Assembly: GCA_020635795.1 (NCBI GenBank)
Contig: JACJZD010000001.1
Coordinates: forward strand, 1,311,001-1,375,000
Direction: 5' to 3'
Source: Flavobacteriales bacterium
GTDB taxonomy: Bacteria; Bacteroidota; Bacteroidia; Flavobacteriales_E; Vicingaceae
Length of the DNA stretch: 64,000 nt
In this document: positions 1 through 7,616 of the stretch, one piece after another
Layout of the letters: each line of letters starts with the position of its first letter
Position numbering within the stretch: the stretch's first letter is position 1
Translations under genes and position numbers: made by a program
The notes under the pieces: model-generated
What the model was told of the DNA's origin: nothing
The model's database searches: none
Seen by the model: the letters and a program-made list of their open reading frames with translations, nothing else

Positions 1-192
1 AGGTGACCCGCTATTAAAATTTTCTTGGAAAGCAATATTACCATCCATGTTACCATAAGCAGAAAGTGTTACACATCCTCCACAAACAACTGTATCAGGA
101 CTTGCAAATAAGTTTAAAGTACATTGTGCATAATTTTTCGAAAATGGTAAAATTAAAGCTACAGTTAATACTAGTTTAGTTATTGTTTTCAA
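1..192 (-). CDS. Secreted protein, N-terminal part only (cut by window edge)
   Basis: Sixty-four codons are visible before the left edge. The product opens with a signal peptide (MKTITKLVLTVALILPF...YAQ), then a Cys-rich mature start (VVCGGCVTL, then AFQENFNSG). This style is typical of secreted, often T9SS-exported, Bacteroidota proteins, but the part carrying any sorting domain lies outside. The start is inferred to be TTG at 192: the in-frame codon two positions upstream is a stop (TAA) and the next in-frame ATG falls well inside the mature protein. The gene overlaps the 3' end of the upstream secreted gene (176-607) by 17 bases, so the two are probably co-transcribed. Function unknown. 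Confidence 0.6.
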   Translation of the reverse strand, partial: MKTITKLVLTVALILPFSKNYAQCTLNLFASPDTVVCGGCVTLSAYGNMDGNIAFQENFNSGSP

Positions 193-607
193 TGGTTATG
201 TTTTTTAATTCATACTTTGTTAATACTCTTACATTATCTAAATCTAACATTCTAGAAAAAAGGCTCAATTGCTTGTCTTCTACCTCACATCCACCACTAA
301 TCCTATTGTTTTTTAAAACAATAACTGATGATTCGTTTTCATTCGTATTTGCACCGCATGTATTACAAACATTGTTGTACCACAATTCCTTTTTAAAAGA
401 AATTGTTATTTCATTTGAATTGTTGTTTACAATTTCTAAAAATAAATATTGTTTAGCTGTACCTTGACTAGAATTTATACAATCTGTTGGTTTTATAAAA
501 ATTTCAACTCCATTATCTGAATAATAAAGAGTTTTTAGCTCGTCGGCTTGTTGACTAAAAGCATTACCATACATGATAATGCTAAAAATTAAAAGTATAT
601 ACTTCAT
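176..607 (-). CDS. Small secreted protein, unknown function
   Basis: This 143-aa protein has a clear signal peptide (residues 1-19, ending NAFSQ) and a mature region without membrane segments. Three cysteines (about residue 43 and a CNTC-like pair near 81-84) and a later Cys near 107 could form disulfides. I do not recognise the family. The sequence reads like a small periplasmic or surface protein with beta-rich character (ITISFKKELWYN). It is the first gene of a probable two-gene unit, since the next secreted gene begins inside its 3' end. A possible -7 element (TAACTTTT, one mismatch to TAnnTTTG) and a 9-bp inverted repeat (661-684) lie upstream. Gene call good, role unknown. Confidence 0.75.
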   Translation of the reverse strand: MKYILLIFSIIMYGNAFSQQADELKTLYYSDNGVEIFIKPTDCINSSQGTAKQYLFLEIVNNNSNEITISFKKELWYNNVCNTCGANTNENESSVIVLKNNRISGGCEVEDKQLSLFSRMLDLDNVRVLTKYELKNITIENNN

Positions 608-660
608 TATAAGCTTATGTAAAAGTTAAATAAATTTTATGTGGTTTAAAAATATTAAAA

Positions 661-684
661 TTTTGTTAAATATTATTAACAAAA
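661..684. repeat. Inverted repeat upstream of the small secreted genes
   Basis: TTTTGTTAA and TTAACAAAA (9-bp arms, 6-base AT spacer) lie about 55 bases upstream of the minus-strand start at 607. No T-run follows on either side in the terminator manner, so it looks more like an operator than a terminator. In AT-rich DNA such palindromes also arise by chance. Confidence 0.35.
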
Positions 685-710
685 CAAAGCGTTTTTTAGC
701 ATTCTAAAAC

Positions 711-745
711 AAAAAAAAGAGCCCTAATTTCTTAGGGCTCTTTGT
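711..745 (-). terminator. Rho-independent terminator of rpsA
   Basis: A 10-bp stem (718-727 with 732-741, AGAGCCCTAA/TTAGGGCTCT) with a 4-base loop is followed, reading the minus strand, by eight T residues (711-718). It lies 19-50 bases past the rpsA stop codon. Confidence 0.9.
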
Positions 746-763
746 ATTATGATTAAGAAAAAT

Positions 764-2800
764 TTATTTTTCTCCTTTCTCTAAACTTGCTTTTAAAGCT
801 GATAATGCATCAATGTCACCTAAAGTAGATTTTTCCATTGAATCATTATTTTTCTTCACTGCTTTAGAAGTGGTGCTTCCGTCAGCTTTAGCTTTACCAC
901 CCTTAGCTTTTGGAACAGCTGATTTTTCTTCAGCTTCTGTTTCTTTAAACAATTGAGTGTGAGAAAGAACTATTTTCTTAGCGTTTTTGTTAAACTCTAA
1001 TACTTTAAACTCTAATTTCTCATCAACTTTTGCTAAAGAACCATCTTCTTTTTCAATATTCTTTTTAGTAGCAATACCTTCTACTCCGTATTGAAGTGAA
1101 ATAATTGCTAAACCTTTAGCAGTAATTTCAGTAATTGTACCTTCGTGAGTTGAACCTTCAGTAAATACTGTTTCGAATACATCCCATGGATTTTCTTCCA
1201 ATTGTTTGTGTCCTAAACTTAATCTTCTGTTGTCTCTATCAATTTCTAATACTACCACTTCCATTTTTTCACCAACTTTGGTTAATTCTGATGGGTGGTT
1301 GATTTTTTTAGACCATGATAAATCAGAGATGTGAACTAAACCGTCAACACCTTGTTCTAATTCAACAAATACTCCAAAATCAGAAATGTTAGTTACTTTA
1401 CCATTGTGTTTTGAACCTACAGCATAGTTTTTCTCAATACCTTCCCATGGGTCTTTAGTTAATTGCTTAACTCCTAAACTCATTTTTCTTTCTTCTCTAT
1501 CTAAAGTTAAAATTTGAGCTTCAACTTCTTCTCCTACTTTAAAGAATTCTTGTGCTGGTTTTAAATGGTTACTCCAAGTAATTTCTGATACGTGGATTAA
1601 ACCTTCAACACCTGGAATTACTTCAATAAACGCACCATAATCAGCAACAACAACAACTTTACCTTTTACTGTATCACCAACAGATAATTTAGCATCTAAT
1701 TTATCCCATGGGTGTTCTTGTAATTGTTTAATACCTAAAGCAATACGTTTTTTATCATCATCAAAATCAAGAATTACCACGTTTAATTTTTGGTCTAATT
1801 CTAAAATTTCTTCTGGATGATTAATTCTGCTCCAAGATAAATCTGTAATGTGAACTAAACCATCAACACCACCTAAATCGATAAACACACCGTAAGAAGT
1901 AATGTTTTTAACAGTACCTTCTAATACTTGTCCTTTTTCTAATTTAGAAATGATTTGTGATTTTTGTTGTTCTAATTCAGCTTCGATTAATGCTTTGTGA
2001 GATACCACAATGTTTTTAAATTCTTTATTGATTTTCACCACTTTGAATTCCATTGTTTTATCAACGTACACATCGTAATCTCTAATTGGTTTAACATCAA
2101 TTTGAGAACCTGGTAAAAATGCTTCGATACCGAATACATCTACAATTAAACCACCTTTAGTTCTACATTTAACGTAACCTTTAATAATTTCTTGTGAAGC
2201 CAATACATCATTAACTCTATCCCAAGCTTTAAGAGCTCTTGCTCTAGCGTGTGATAAAATTAATTGACCATTTTTATCTTCTGGATTAACAACAAATACT
2301 TCTACTTTATCGCCAGCTTTTAAATCTGGATTATATCTAAACTCTGAAATTGATATAACAGCTTCAGATTTGTAACCGATGTTAACTACTACTTCTCTGT
2401 TTGATTTTGAAACAACTGTTCCCATTAAAACTTCTTGCTCAGCAATCGATTTTAAGGTTTCGTCGTAAACAGCTTGCATATCAGCTTTTTCTTTAGCGCT
2501 ATATGCATCTTCGTATTTACCAATTCTTTCCCAGTCAAAATCAGCTAAAGGCTTAATATCAGAAGTTTTAACACTAACCGAAGCAGCTTTTTTAGCTACT
2601 GGAGCTTTTGCTTCTTTCACTTCTTTTACCTCTTTAACTTCAGCAACAACTTTTTTAGGAGCCTCTTCTGCTTTTGCAGGAGCTTCTTCTTTTTTAGTTA
2701 CTTTTTTTGCTGTGGTTGTTTTTTTTGCAGCTGCAGGCTTGCTAGCTGTTTTTTTAGTTGCAGTTTTGGCTTTTGCTGCCGTTTCTTTTTTTTCTGCCAT
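764..2800 (-). CDS. rpsA: 30S ribosomal protein S1
   Basis: S1 is the RNA-binding protein that brings mRNA to the 30S subunit. The 678-aa product contains six S1 (OB-fold) domains at about residues 122-187, 203-270, 289-357, 374-444, 460-531 and 548-615. Domains 3-5 carry the textbook pattern (YGVFIDLGGVDGLVHITDLSW, ...RIALGIKQL). Domains 1, 2 and 6 are more divergent, as in other S1 proteins. Unusual is the N-terminal extension of about 85 residues, rich in Lys, Ala and Thr with VKEVKEVKE-type repeats, resembling the basic tails of histone-like proteins, and a Lys-rich C-terminus. The gene is monocistronic: its own promoter and structured leader lie upstream (2801-2900) and a strong terminator downstream. 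ATG start at 2800. Confidence 0.97.
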   Translation of the reverse strand: MAEKKETAAKAKTATKKTASKPAAAKKTTTAKKVTKKEEAPAKAEEAPKKVVAEVKEVKEVKEAKAPVAKKAASVSVKTSDIKPLADFDWERIGKYEDAYSAKEKADMQAVYDETLKSIAEQEVLMGTVVSKSNREVVVNIGYKSEAVISISEFRYNPDLKAGDKVEVFVVNPEDKNGQLILSHARARALKAWDRVNDVLASQEIIKGYVKCRTKGGLIVDVFGIEAFLPGSQIDVKPIRDYDVYVDKTMEFKVVKINKEFKNIVVSHKALIEAELEQQKSQIISKLEKGQVLEGTVKNITSYGVFIDLGGVDGLVHITDLSWSRINHPEEILELDQKLNVVILDFDDDKKRIALGIKQLQEHPWDKLDAKLSVGDTVKGKVVVVADYGAFIEVIPGVEGLIHVSEITWSNHLKPAQEFFKVGEEVEAQILTLDREERKMSLGVKQLTKDPWEGIEKNYAVGSKHNGKVTNISDFGVFVELEQGVDGLVHISDLSWSKKINHPSELTKVGEKMEVVVLEIDRDNRRLSLGHKQLEENPWDVFETVFTEGSTHEGTITEITAKGLAIISLQYGVEGIATKKNIEKEDGSLAKVDEKLEFKVLEFNKNAKKIVLSHTQLFKETEAEEKSAVPKAKGGKAKADGSTTSKAVKKNNDSMEKSTLGDIDALSALKASLEKGEK

Positions 2801-2900
2801 TGTATGTAATTTGTATCTCGCTTAAAATTTCAGCGTAAACGAGAGCTTGTTTATAATGCCTTGCTGAATACTGGCGTTTTTTTATTGGACGGCAAAAATA
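2801..2900 (-). promoter_or_regulatory. rpsA promoter and structured 5' leader
   Basis: TATTTTTG at 2900-2893 (minus strand) matches the Bacteroidota -7 box TAnnTTTG exactly and places the transcript start near 2886, giving a leader of about 85 nt. The leader can fold locally: TCTCG pairs with CGAGA just before the start codon, with a competing ACGCT/AGCG pairing inside. S1 mRNAs in other bacteria are autoregulated through leader structure, so feedback control by S1 is a reasonable inference but is not shown here. Confidence 0.6.
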
Positions 2901-3042
2901 GGATTTATTTTTTATTTAACTGTAAAACAGATGTATTTTTATTTAATATGTTTAGATTATTTATATTTGAATATTAATAGTAATAAACCTATTAAAAAAA
3001 TTATAGGGAATAGAATCTTCAGTTTTAAATTAGTTCAATAAA

Positions 3043-3594
3043 ATGTTACGACAACCAGTAATACTTCTTTTTCTAGGGTTTTTAATTTCCTTATCATCAT
3101 TTGGACAATTGTTTATTTCTAACCCAGTTGAATTAACAATAAAGAGTAAAATAAAAGAAGTTAAAATTTTTCTGACTGACATTTCTGATTCCTTAAATAG
3201 TAACATTGAGAATCTTCGATTTATTTTTTTCTACGATACTACAGGAAGACGAACCTCGTTGAAAGATTTTCATAAAGAAAGCTTAGTGCGTACCCAGCAC
3301 TTTTATTATTACAAGGATTCTTTTGACTGCTACAAAACACAAAGTATATCCAAAACCGGAAGAATTGACTCTAATACAGTAAAAGAACATGAAATATTTG
3401 ACTGTCAAAGTGAAATATATAGTTCATCCTCAAAATCTATTGTGATTTATACTTCTTCTGGACTATTATCAGTGATTATTGGATATTCAAAAGTTCTTAT
3501 AAATAAAAGTGGCAATCTCAACAATGAAGATTTTCAAACAATAGACACAAATGAACCGCAATTCATTTTAAGATTTGAATACACTTTCTACTGA
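3043..3594 (+). CDS. Secreted protein, unknown function
   Basis: The 183-aa protein starts with a signal peptide (about residues 1-22, ending SSFGQ). The mature part alternates polar and hydrophobic residues in a beta-rich manner, with two cysteines (near 107 and 119) that could pair (DSFDCYKTQ and IFDCQSE). It lacks a T9SS sorting domain and a lipobox, so it is probably periplasmic. I do not recognise the family. It stands alone: rpsA is divergent upstream and a bidirectional terminator follows. A TATATTTG element at 2962-2969 could be its -7 box, giving a leader of about 65 nt. Confidence 0.7.
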   Translation: MLRQPVILLFLGFLISLSSFGQLFISNPVELTIKSKIKEVKIFLTDISDSLNSNIENLRFIFFYDTTGRRTSLKDFHKESLVRTQHFYYYKDSFDCYKTQSISKTGRIDSNTVKEHEIFDCQSEIYSSSSKSIVIYTSSGLLSVIIGYSKVLINKSGNLNNEDFQTIDTNEPQFILRFEYTFY

Positions 3595-3616
3595 TAACGT
3601 AATATTTATACCAAAA

Positions 3617-3649
3617 AAAATCCCCGAAGAACATTCGGGGATTTTTTTA
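3617..3649. terminator. Bidirectional terminator between convergent genes
   Basis: AATCCCCGAA (3619-3628) pairs with TTCGGGGATT (3634-3643). The stem is flanked by an A-run on the left and a T-run on the right, so it can terminate both the plus-strand secreted gene and the minus-strand 123-aa gene. It overlaps the last codon of the latter by a few bases. Confidence 0.9.
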
Positions 3650-4018
3650 GTAGTTTTTTAGCATATCGCGGTACTCAGCTAAATCCAACTGGTTGGTTGG
3701 GTTTTTACGGTCGAGCATTAACGATAATAAATAATCTAAGCTATCTCTTTTGTTATCAAAATCATCCATATCCATTACTTCTGGCTCTTCGCCCTCAACA
3801 ATAGCTTCGTCAGCTGGAATTGGAATGTTAAATGTTCCGTTTTCTGCGATGTGTTCGTATGTTAATCGTATTACTTTAGTTAAGGTTGGGTCGTTTTCTG
3901 CCAAAGCAAAAGGGCGTAATTCCTGCAATCCTTTTACTAAATTATCTTTTACTATACCCGATTTTGCTAAATCCTTTTGTAACTTTACAATTAATTTGTT
4001 TGCTTCTATATTTTCCAT
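3647..4018 (-). CDS. Conserved-looking cytoplasmic protein, unknown function
   Basis: The 123-aa acidic protein has no signal peptide or membrane segment. The N-terminal half is predicted helical (residues 5-60). A proline/acid-rich linker follows (PIPADEAIVEGEEPEVMDMDD, roughly 72-92), then a second helical block (DSLDYLLSLMLDRKNPTNQLDLAEYRDML). This reads like a small adaptor or regulatory protein. I do not recognise a named family. A TAATTTCG element at 4050-4043 (minus strand, one mismatch to TAnnTTTG) gives a leader of about 25 nt. ATG start at 4018, ending at the bidirectional terminator. Confidence 0.75.
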   Translation of the reverse strand: MENIEANKLIVKLQKDLAKSGIVKDNLVKGLQELRPFALAENDPTLTKVIRLTYEHIAENGTFNIPIPADEAIVEGEEPEVMDMDDFDNKRDSLDYLLSLMLDRKNPTNQLDLAEYRDMLKNY

Positions 4019-4093
4019 AATTTGAGTGTAATTTGGTAGCGGCGAAATTAATTAAAATCTTTATTCAACACTATTATTAATTCAATTTTATAC

Positions 4094-5059
4094 ATGTCAA
4101 TTCAAAATAACACCAGTAAACCTTCACTTTCAAGCATCTTAAACATTAAACATCCTATAATAATGGCACCCATGTTTTTGGTATCGAATACTGCCATGGT
4201 TATAGCTGCGGGTAAAGCAGGTATTTCAGGCTCTATTCCTGCACTCAACTTTAGAACCATTGAGGAATTTAAAGCAGCCATTAACGAAATTAAACAACAC
4301 TCCATAGCTCCATTTGGCATTAATTTAATTGTAAACAAATCAAACTTTTTATATAAAGAACAATTAAAAGCGTGCTGCGATCTTAAGGTTGATTACATTA
4401 TTACATCGTTGGGTTCGCCCGAAGAAACCATTAATCAGGCTCATAAAGCAGGCGTTAAAGTTTTTTGCGATGTGGTAGATGTTGAATACGCTAAAAAAGT
4501 AGAAGCTTTAGGCGCAGATGCTATTATTGCTGTAAACAACCGTGCAGGTGGGCATGCCGGACCAAAACCTGCCAAAGAATTGATTAATGAATTGAACGAA
4601 GCGTGCAACATTCCTGTTATTTCTGCTGGTGGTGTTGGAAATCATCAACAGTACAAAGAAATATTATCATACGGAGCTGCAGGCTTATCGATAGGCAGTA
4701 TTTTTATTGCTTCTACCGAATGCGGCGTTTCTAAAGAATACAAAGAAGCTTGTATTCAATATGGCGAAAAAGACATTGTTTTTACTACCAAACTTTCGGG
4801 CAGCAAGTGTACCGTTATTAATACACCTTATGTTAAACAAATTGGTACCGACCAAAATTTTATTGAAAAAATATTAAATAAAAACAAACGGTTAAAAAAA
4901 TGGTTTAAAGCCCTTACTTTTTATAATGGAATGAAAAAGTTAAACAATGCTGCATTCAGTGCCACTTATAAAACCGTTTGGTGTGCTGGTCCGAGTATTG
5001 AGGAGGTAAAATCAATTAGACCAATAGCAGAAATTGTGGAGGACTTGGTAAATGGATAA
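4094..5059 (+). CDS. NAD(P)H-dependent flavin oxidoreductase (nitronate monooxygenase / FabK-like)
   Basis: The 321-aa protein is an FMN-binding TIM barrel of the 2-nitropropane dioxygenase family, which includes nitronate monooxygenases and the enoyl-ACP reductase FabK. Visible marks are the N-terminal HPIIMAPMFLVSN strand, PFGINLIVN, the NNRAGGHAG segment carrying the conserved histidine, and the phosphate-binding PVISAGGVGN and GAAGLSIGS loops. The exact substrate cannot be told from sequence. The stop overlaps the start of the next gene (a hotdog-fold protein) by 8 bases, so the two are translationally coupled and may act in one lipid or acyl-CoA related step. Confidence 0.85.
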   Translation: MSIQNNTSKPSLSSILNIKHPIIMAPMFLVSNTAMVIAAGKAGISGSIPALNFRTIEEFKAAINEIKQHSIAPFGINLIVNKSNFLYKEQLKACCDLKVDYIITSLGSPEETINQAHKAGVKVFCDVVDVEYAKKVEALGADAIIAVNNRAGGHAGPKPAKELINELNEACNIPVISAGGVGNHQQYKEILSYGAAGLSIGSIFIASTECGVSKEYKEACIQYGEKDIVFTTKLSGSKCTVINTPYVKQIGTDQNFIEKILNKNKRLKKWFKALTFYNGMKKLNNAAFSATYKTVWCAGPSIEEVKSIRPIAEIVEDLVNG

Positions 5060-5525
5060 CAAACAACTTTTTAAGAAAATGAAATGGAATCTTTTCCTGT
5101 TGGGAAAGTTAAAAATTCCGATGTTAGCCTATGCGGGTGTTCGACTATTAGAACTTAACGAAACAGATGTAAAGGTGGTTATTAAACTTAAACGTAGAAC
5201 CAAAAACCATTTAAACTCTATGTATTTTGGAGCTTTAGCCGTTGGGGCTGATGTAGCTGGTGGAATACATGCTTTTTATTATGCCGAAAAACTAAACAAA
5301 AAAATATCGTTTGCTTTTAAGGGCATGAATGCTCAATTCATTAAAAGAGCAACTACTGATTGCACTTTTGTTTCTAAAGATGGGAAGAAAGTGGAAGATG
5401 CTGTTTTATTATCGATAAAAACACAAGAACGCGTAAACGAAACCACCAAAGTTTATGCCTATGATACAGCCAACGAACTTGTAGCTGAATTCGACATGGT
5501 TGTTTCAGTAAAATGTTTGAAATAA
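5052..5525 (+). CDS. DUF4442 hotdog-fold protein, probable acyl-CoA thioesterase
   Basis: The 157-aa soluble protein matches the DUF4442/YiiD-C type of hotdog fold. It has a helical start, then strands with KVVIKLKRRTKNHLNSMYFGALAVGADVAGG, where the N-H-x-x-S-M-Y-x-G-A stretch and following long helix are characteristic, and then AQFIKRATTDCTFVS. Family members are thioesterase-like, but the substrate is unknown. The gene begins inside the upstream oxidoreductase gene (8-base overlap). A GGAGGA stretch 8 bases before the ATG would be a perfect Shine-Dalgarno site but is coding in the upstream gene and probably coincidental. It ends 7 bases from the convergent gene at 5533. Confidence 0.8.
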   Translation: MDNKQLFKKMKWNLFLLGKLKIPMLAYAGVRLLELNETDVKVVIKLKRRTKNHLNSMYFGALAVGADVAGGIHAFYYAEKLNKKISFAFKGMNAQFIKRATTDCTFVSKDGKKVEDAVLLSIKTQERVNETTKVYAYDTANELVAEFDMVVSVKCLK

Positions 5526-5532
5526 AAAGCTA

Positions 5533-6129
5533 TTAATCAATCCTAGAAATTATATTGTATCTTCTATACTCTACAATTCGAGGGTCAAAAAATTCCTGTG
5601 GATTGTATGTAATTACAATATTTTTACCAATTAAACTCTTGTAATCTAGAGGGAGATTATAATCAGATTGAATAAAAGTAAACCAATAGTACTTAGCAGT
5701 TTTACCAAAATCATCTTTTAAGTGTATTGTTACAAACAAATCATCTTCAATTTTTACCACCTCTCCTTGTATGATTTGATTAGAATATTCATACTCTGCC
5801 TCACCTTTCTCCCTACTTTTTGATAGTTTTAACAACTTTGTTGGACATATTGATGCCATCTCCAACCCTATTATTGTTCCTAAACGTTCTCCATGCTCAG
5901 CAATTTTATCAAAGTTAATGTCGTGATCTTTTTTTAATTGCTTTTTGTAGGGTATTGAAGCATCAATCATACATAAACCCAATTCCATATTCGATTCTTC
6001 AACATCCAAAGTATCAGACATGATATCCAAACAATCGCATGATTTTGTAGCTATAATTTTCATATAATCCTGACTAAATCCAGAAGTTGATATAATAATA
6101 GAAAAAAATAAACCAATTAGATATCTCAT
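5533..6129 (-). CDS. Secreted protein, unknown function
   Basis: The 198-aa protein has a signal peptide (residues 1-20, ending SGFSQ). The mature N-terminal half is helical with a CDC pair (KSCDCLDIM) and further cysteines (GLCMID, ASICPTK), probably disulfide-bonded in the periplasm. The C-terminal half (about 120-198) reads as a small beta barrel (VVKIEDDLFVTIHLKDDFGKTAKYYWF, then IGKNIVITYNPQEFFDPRI), OB-like in character. I know of similar unnamed proteins in Bacteroidota but no function. It is transcribed alone, with rocD upstream on the same strand. Confidence 0.7.
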   Translation of the reverse strand: MRYLIGLFFSIIISTSGFSQDYMKIIATKSCDCLDIMSDTLDVEESNMELGLCMIDASIPYKKQLKKDHDINFDKIAEHGERLGTIIGLEMASICPTKLLKLSKSREKGEAEYEYSNQIIQGEVVKIEDDLFVTIHLKDDFGKTAKYYWFTFIQSDYNLPLDYKSLIGKNIVITYNPQEFFDPRIVEYRRYNIISRID

Positions 6130-6204
6130 GAAAATTGTTTAAGATTAATAATTTAAAAAAAATTAAAGAAGATGATTAATGAATCACCTTCTTTATTATA
6201 TTCT

Positions 6205-7452
6205 TTACTTTTTAAACTCCGTAATTGTTTTACGGATAATTGCTACACAATCCAACAATTGTTCTTTAGTCATAACCAACGGAGGAGCAAAACGAATAAT
6301 GTTTCCATGAGTTGGTTTAGCCAACAAACCATTGTCTCTAAGTTTAATACAAATATCCCAAGCCGTTGAACTTGTTTCAGTATCGTTAATTACTATTGCA
6401 TTTAACAAACCCTTACCTCTTACCAATTTGAGTAAAGGTGATTCATCTACTAGTTTTTGTATCTCTGACCTAAATAATTCGCCTAAAACTTGAGCATTTT
6501 CAGCTAATTTTTCATCACGAATTACTTCAAGTGCAGCAATGGCTACTTTTGCAGCAATAGGGTTACCACCAAACGTAGAGCCATGCTCTCCTGGTTTAAT
6601 CACATTCATGATGTGGTCATTTGCTAAAACAGCAGATACAGGATAAACTCCACCCGACAATGCTTTACCTAAAATTAAAATGTCTGGTTCAACATTTTCA
6701 TAATCACAAGCCAATAATTGTCCTGTTCTTGCAATACCAGTTTGTACTTCATCGGCAATAAACAATACGCCAGCTGCCTTACACAATTCTCTTGCTTCTT
6801 CTAAATATCCATCGTTTGGCACATAAACTCCAGCCTCACCCTGTATAGGTTCAACTAAAAATCCAGCAACATTATCATCTTTTAACGCCTCTTCTAAAGC
6901 ATCTATATCGTTGTAAGGAATTTTTACAAACCCAGGTGTATATGGTCCAAAATTTCTACGAGCATCTGGATCGTTACTAAAAGAAACAATAGTTGTAGTT
7001 CTGCCATGAAAATTACCTTCGCAAACAATTATTTTTGCTTCATTTTCTTCTACTCCTTTTACTTCATAAGCCCATTTTCTAGTCAGTTTTAAAGCTGTTT
7101 CAACAGCTTCTGCACCACTATTCATTGGTAATACTTTATCAAAACCAAAATATTCGGTTACAAATTTTTCGTACACACCCAACACATTATTATGAAATGC
7201 TCTCGATGTTAATGCCAATGTATTCGCTTGTTCAGTTAAAGCATTGATTATTTTTGGATGACTATGCCCTTGATTAACTGCTGAATATGCTGATAAAAAA
7301 TCGTAATATTTTTTACCTTCAACATCCCAAACAAACACTCCTTTTCCTTTTTCTAAAACAACTGGCAATGGATGATAATTATGAGCCCCATGCTTGTTTT
7401 CTAATTCAATTAATTGTTTTGAGTTTAATTTTTCTTTAACCATTGTTTCCAT
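6205..7452 (-). CDS. rocD: Ornithine aminotransferase
   Basis: The 415-aa enzyme is a class III PLP-dependent aminotransferase that converts ornithine and a 2-oxo acid to glutamate semialdehyde, linking arginine/ornithine breakdown to proline and glutamate. The sequence is full length for the family, with MNSGAEAVETALKLTRKW (cofactor phosphate region), EGNFHGRTT, LVEPIQGEAGVYVP, the DEVQTGIARTG loop and the PLP lysine in LILGKALSGGVYPVSA. GSTFGGNPIA follows. The start at 7452 gives METMVKEKL; an ATG three codons later is equally possible. A folded leader RNA of about 100 nt precedes it, suggesting control at the RNA level. Confidence 0.95.
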   Translation of the reverse strand: METMVKEKLNSKQLIELENKHGAHNYHPLPVVLEKGKGVFVWDVEGKKYYDFLSAYSAVNQGHSHPKIINALTEQANTLALTSRAFHNNVLGVYEKFVTEYFGFDKVLPMNSGAEAVETALKLTRKWAYEVKGVEENEAKIIVCEGNFHGRTTTIVSFSNDPDARRNFGPYTPGFVKIPYNDIDALEEALKDDNVAGFLVEPIQGEAGVYVPNDGYLEEARELCKAAGVLFIADEVQTGIARTGQLLACDYENVEPDILILGKALSGGVYPVSAVLANDHIMNVIKPGEHGSTFGGNPIAAKVAIAALEVIRDEKLAENAQVLGELFRSEIQKLVDESPLLKLVRGKGLLNAIVINDTETSSTAWDICIKLRDNGLLAKPTHGNIIRFAPPLVMTKEQLLDCVAIIRKTITEFKK

Positions 7453-7569
7453 AAAATTTTGTTTAATAAATATTTATGGCTCATCGCGGAGAGCTCCAAT
7501 CCTTTCCTCATTTTAGCAACAAGAACTGTTGTATTGCTGGAGAGAAATCATCCAAAAAAAACAAATTTA
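7453..7569 (-). promoter_or_regulatory. rocD promoter and putative structured leader RNA
   Basis: TAAATTTG at 7569-7562 (minus strand) is an exact TAnnTTTG -7 box, putting the transcript start near 7555 and leaving about 100 nt before rocD. The RNA contains an outer stem CUCCA (7542-7538) with UGGAG (7498-7494). This encloses a hairpin GCAA-UA-CAA/UUG-UUGC (7537-7516) with a 6-base loop and a purine-rich joining strand (AUGAGGAAAGGAU). The 3' arm GGAG can instead pair with the following CUCC (GGAGCUCUCC), so two mutually exclusive folds exist. It matches no riboswitch class I know; regulatory function is inferred. Confidence 0.5.
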
Positions 7570-7616
7570 TTTATTTTAACTTGATTTTTTGCATATTGAT
7601 TCTCTAATTTTATTGC

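Noticed and set aside
5038..5054. Perfect Shine-Dalgarno site (GGAGGA, 8 bases before an ATG)
   Set aside because: It encodes residues of the upstream oxidoreductase, and other starts in this window lack such sites, so it is probably coincidental.
7453..7569. Known riboswitch class upstream of rocD
   Set aside because: The conserved cores of SAM, TPP, cobalamin, glycine, lysine, guanidine, preQ1, THF and fluoride riboswitches were not found, so only a generic structured leader is claimed.
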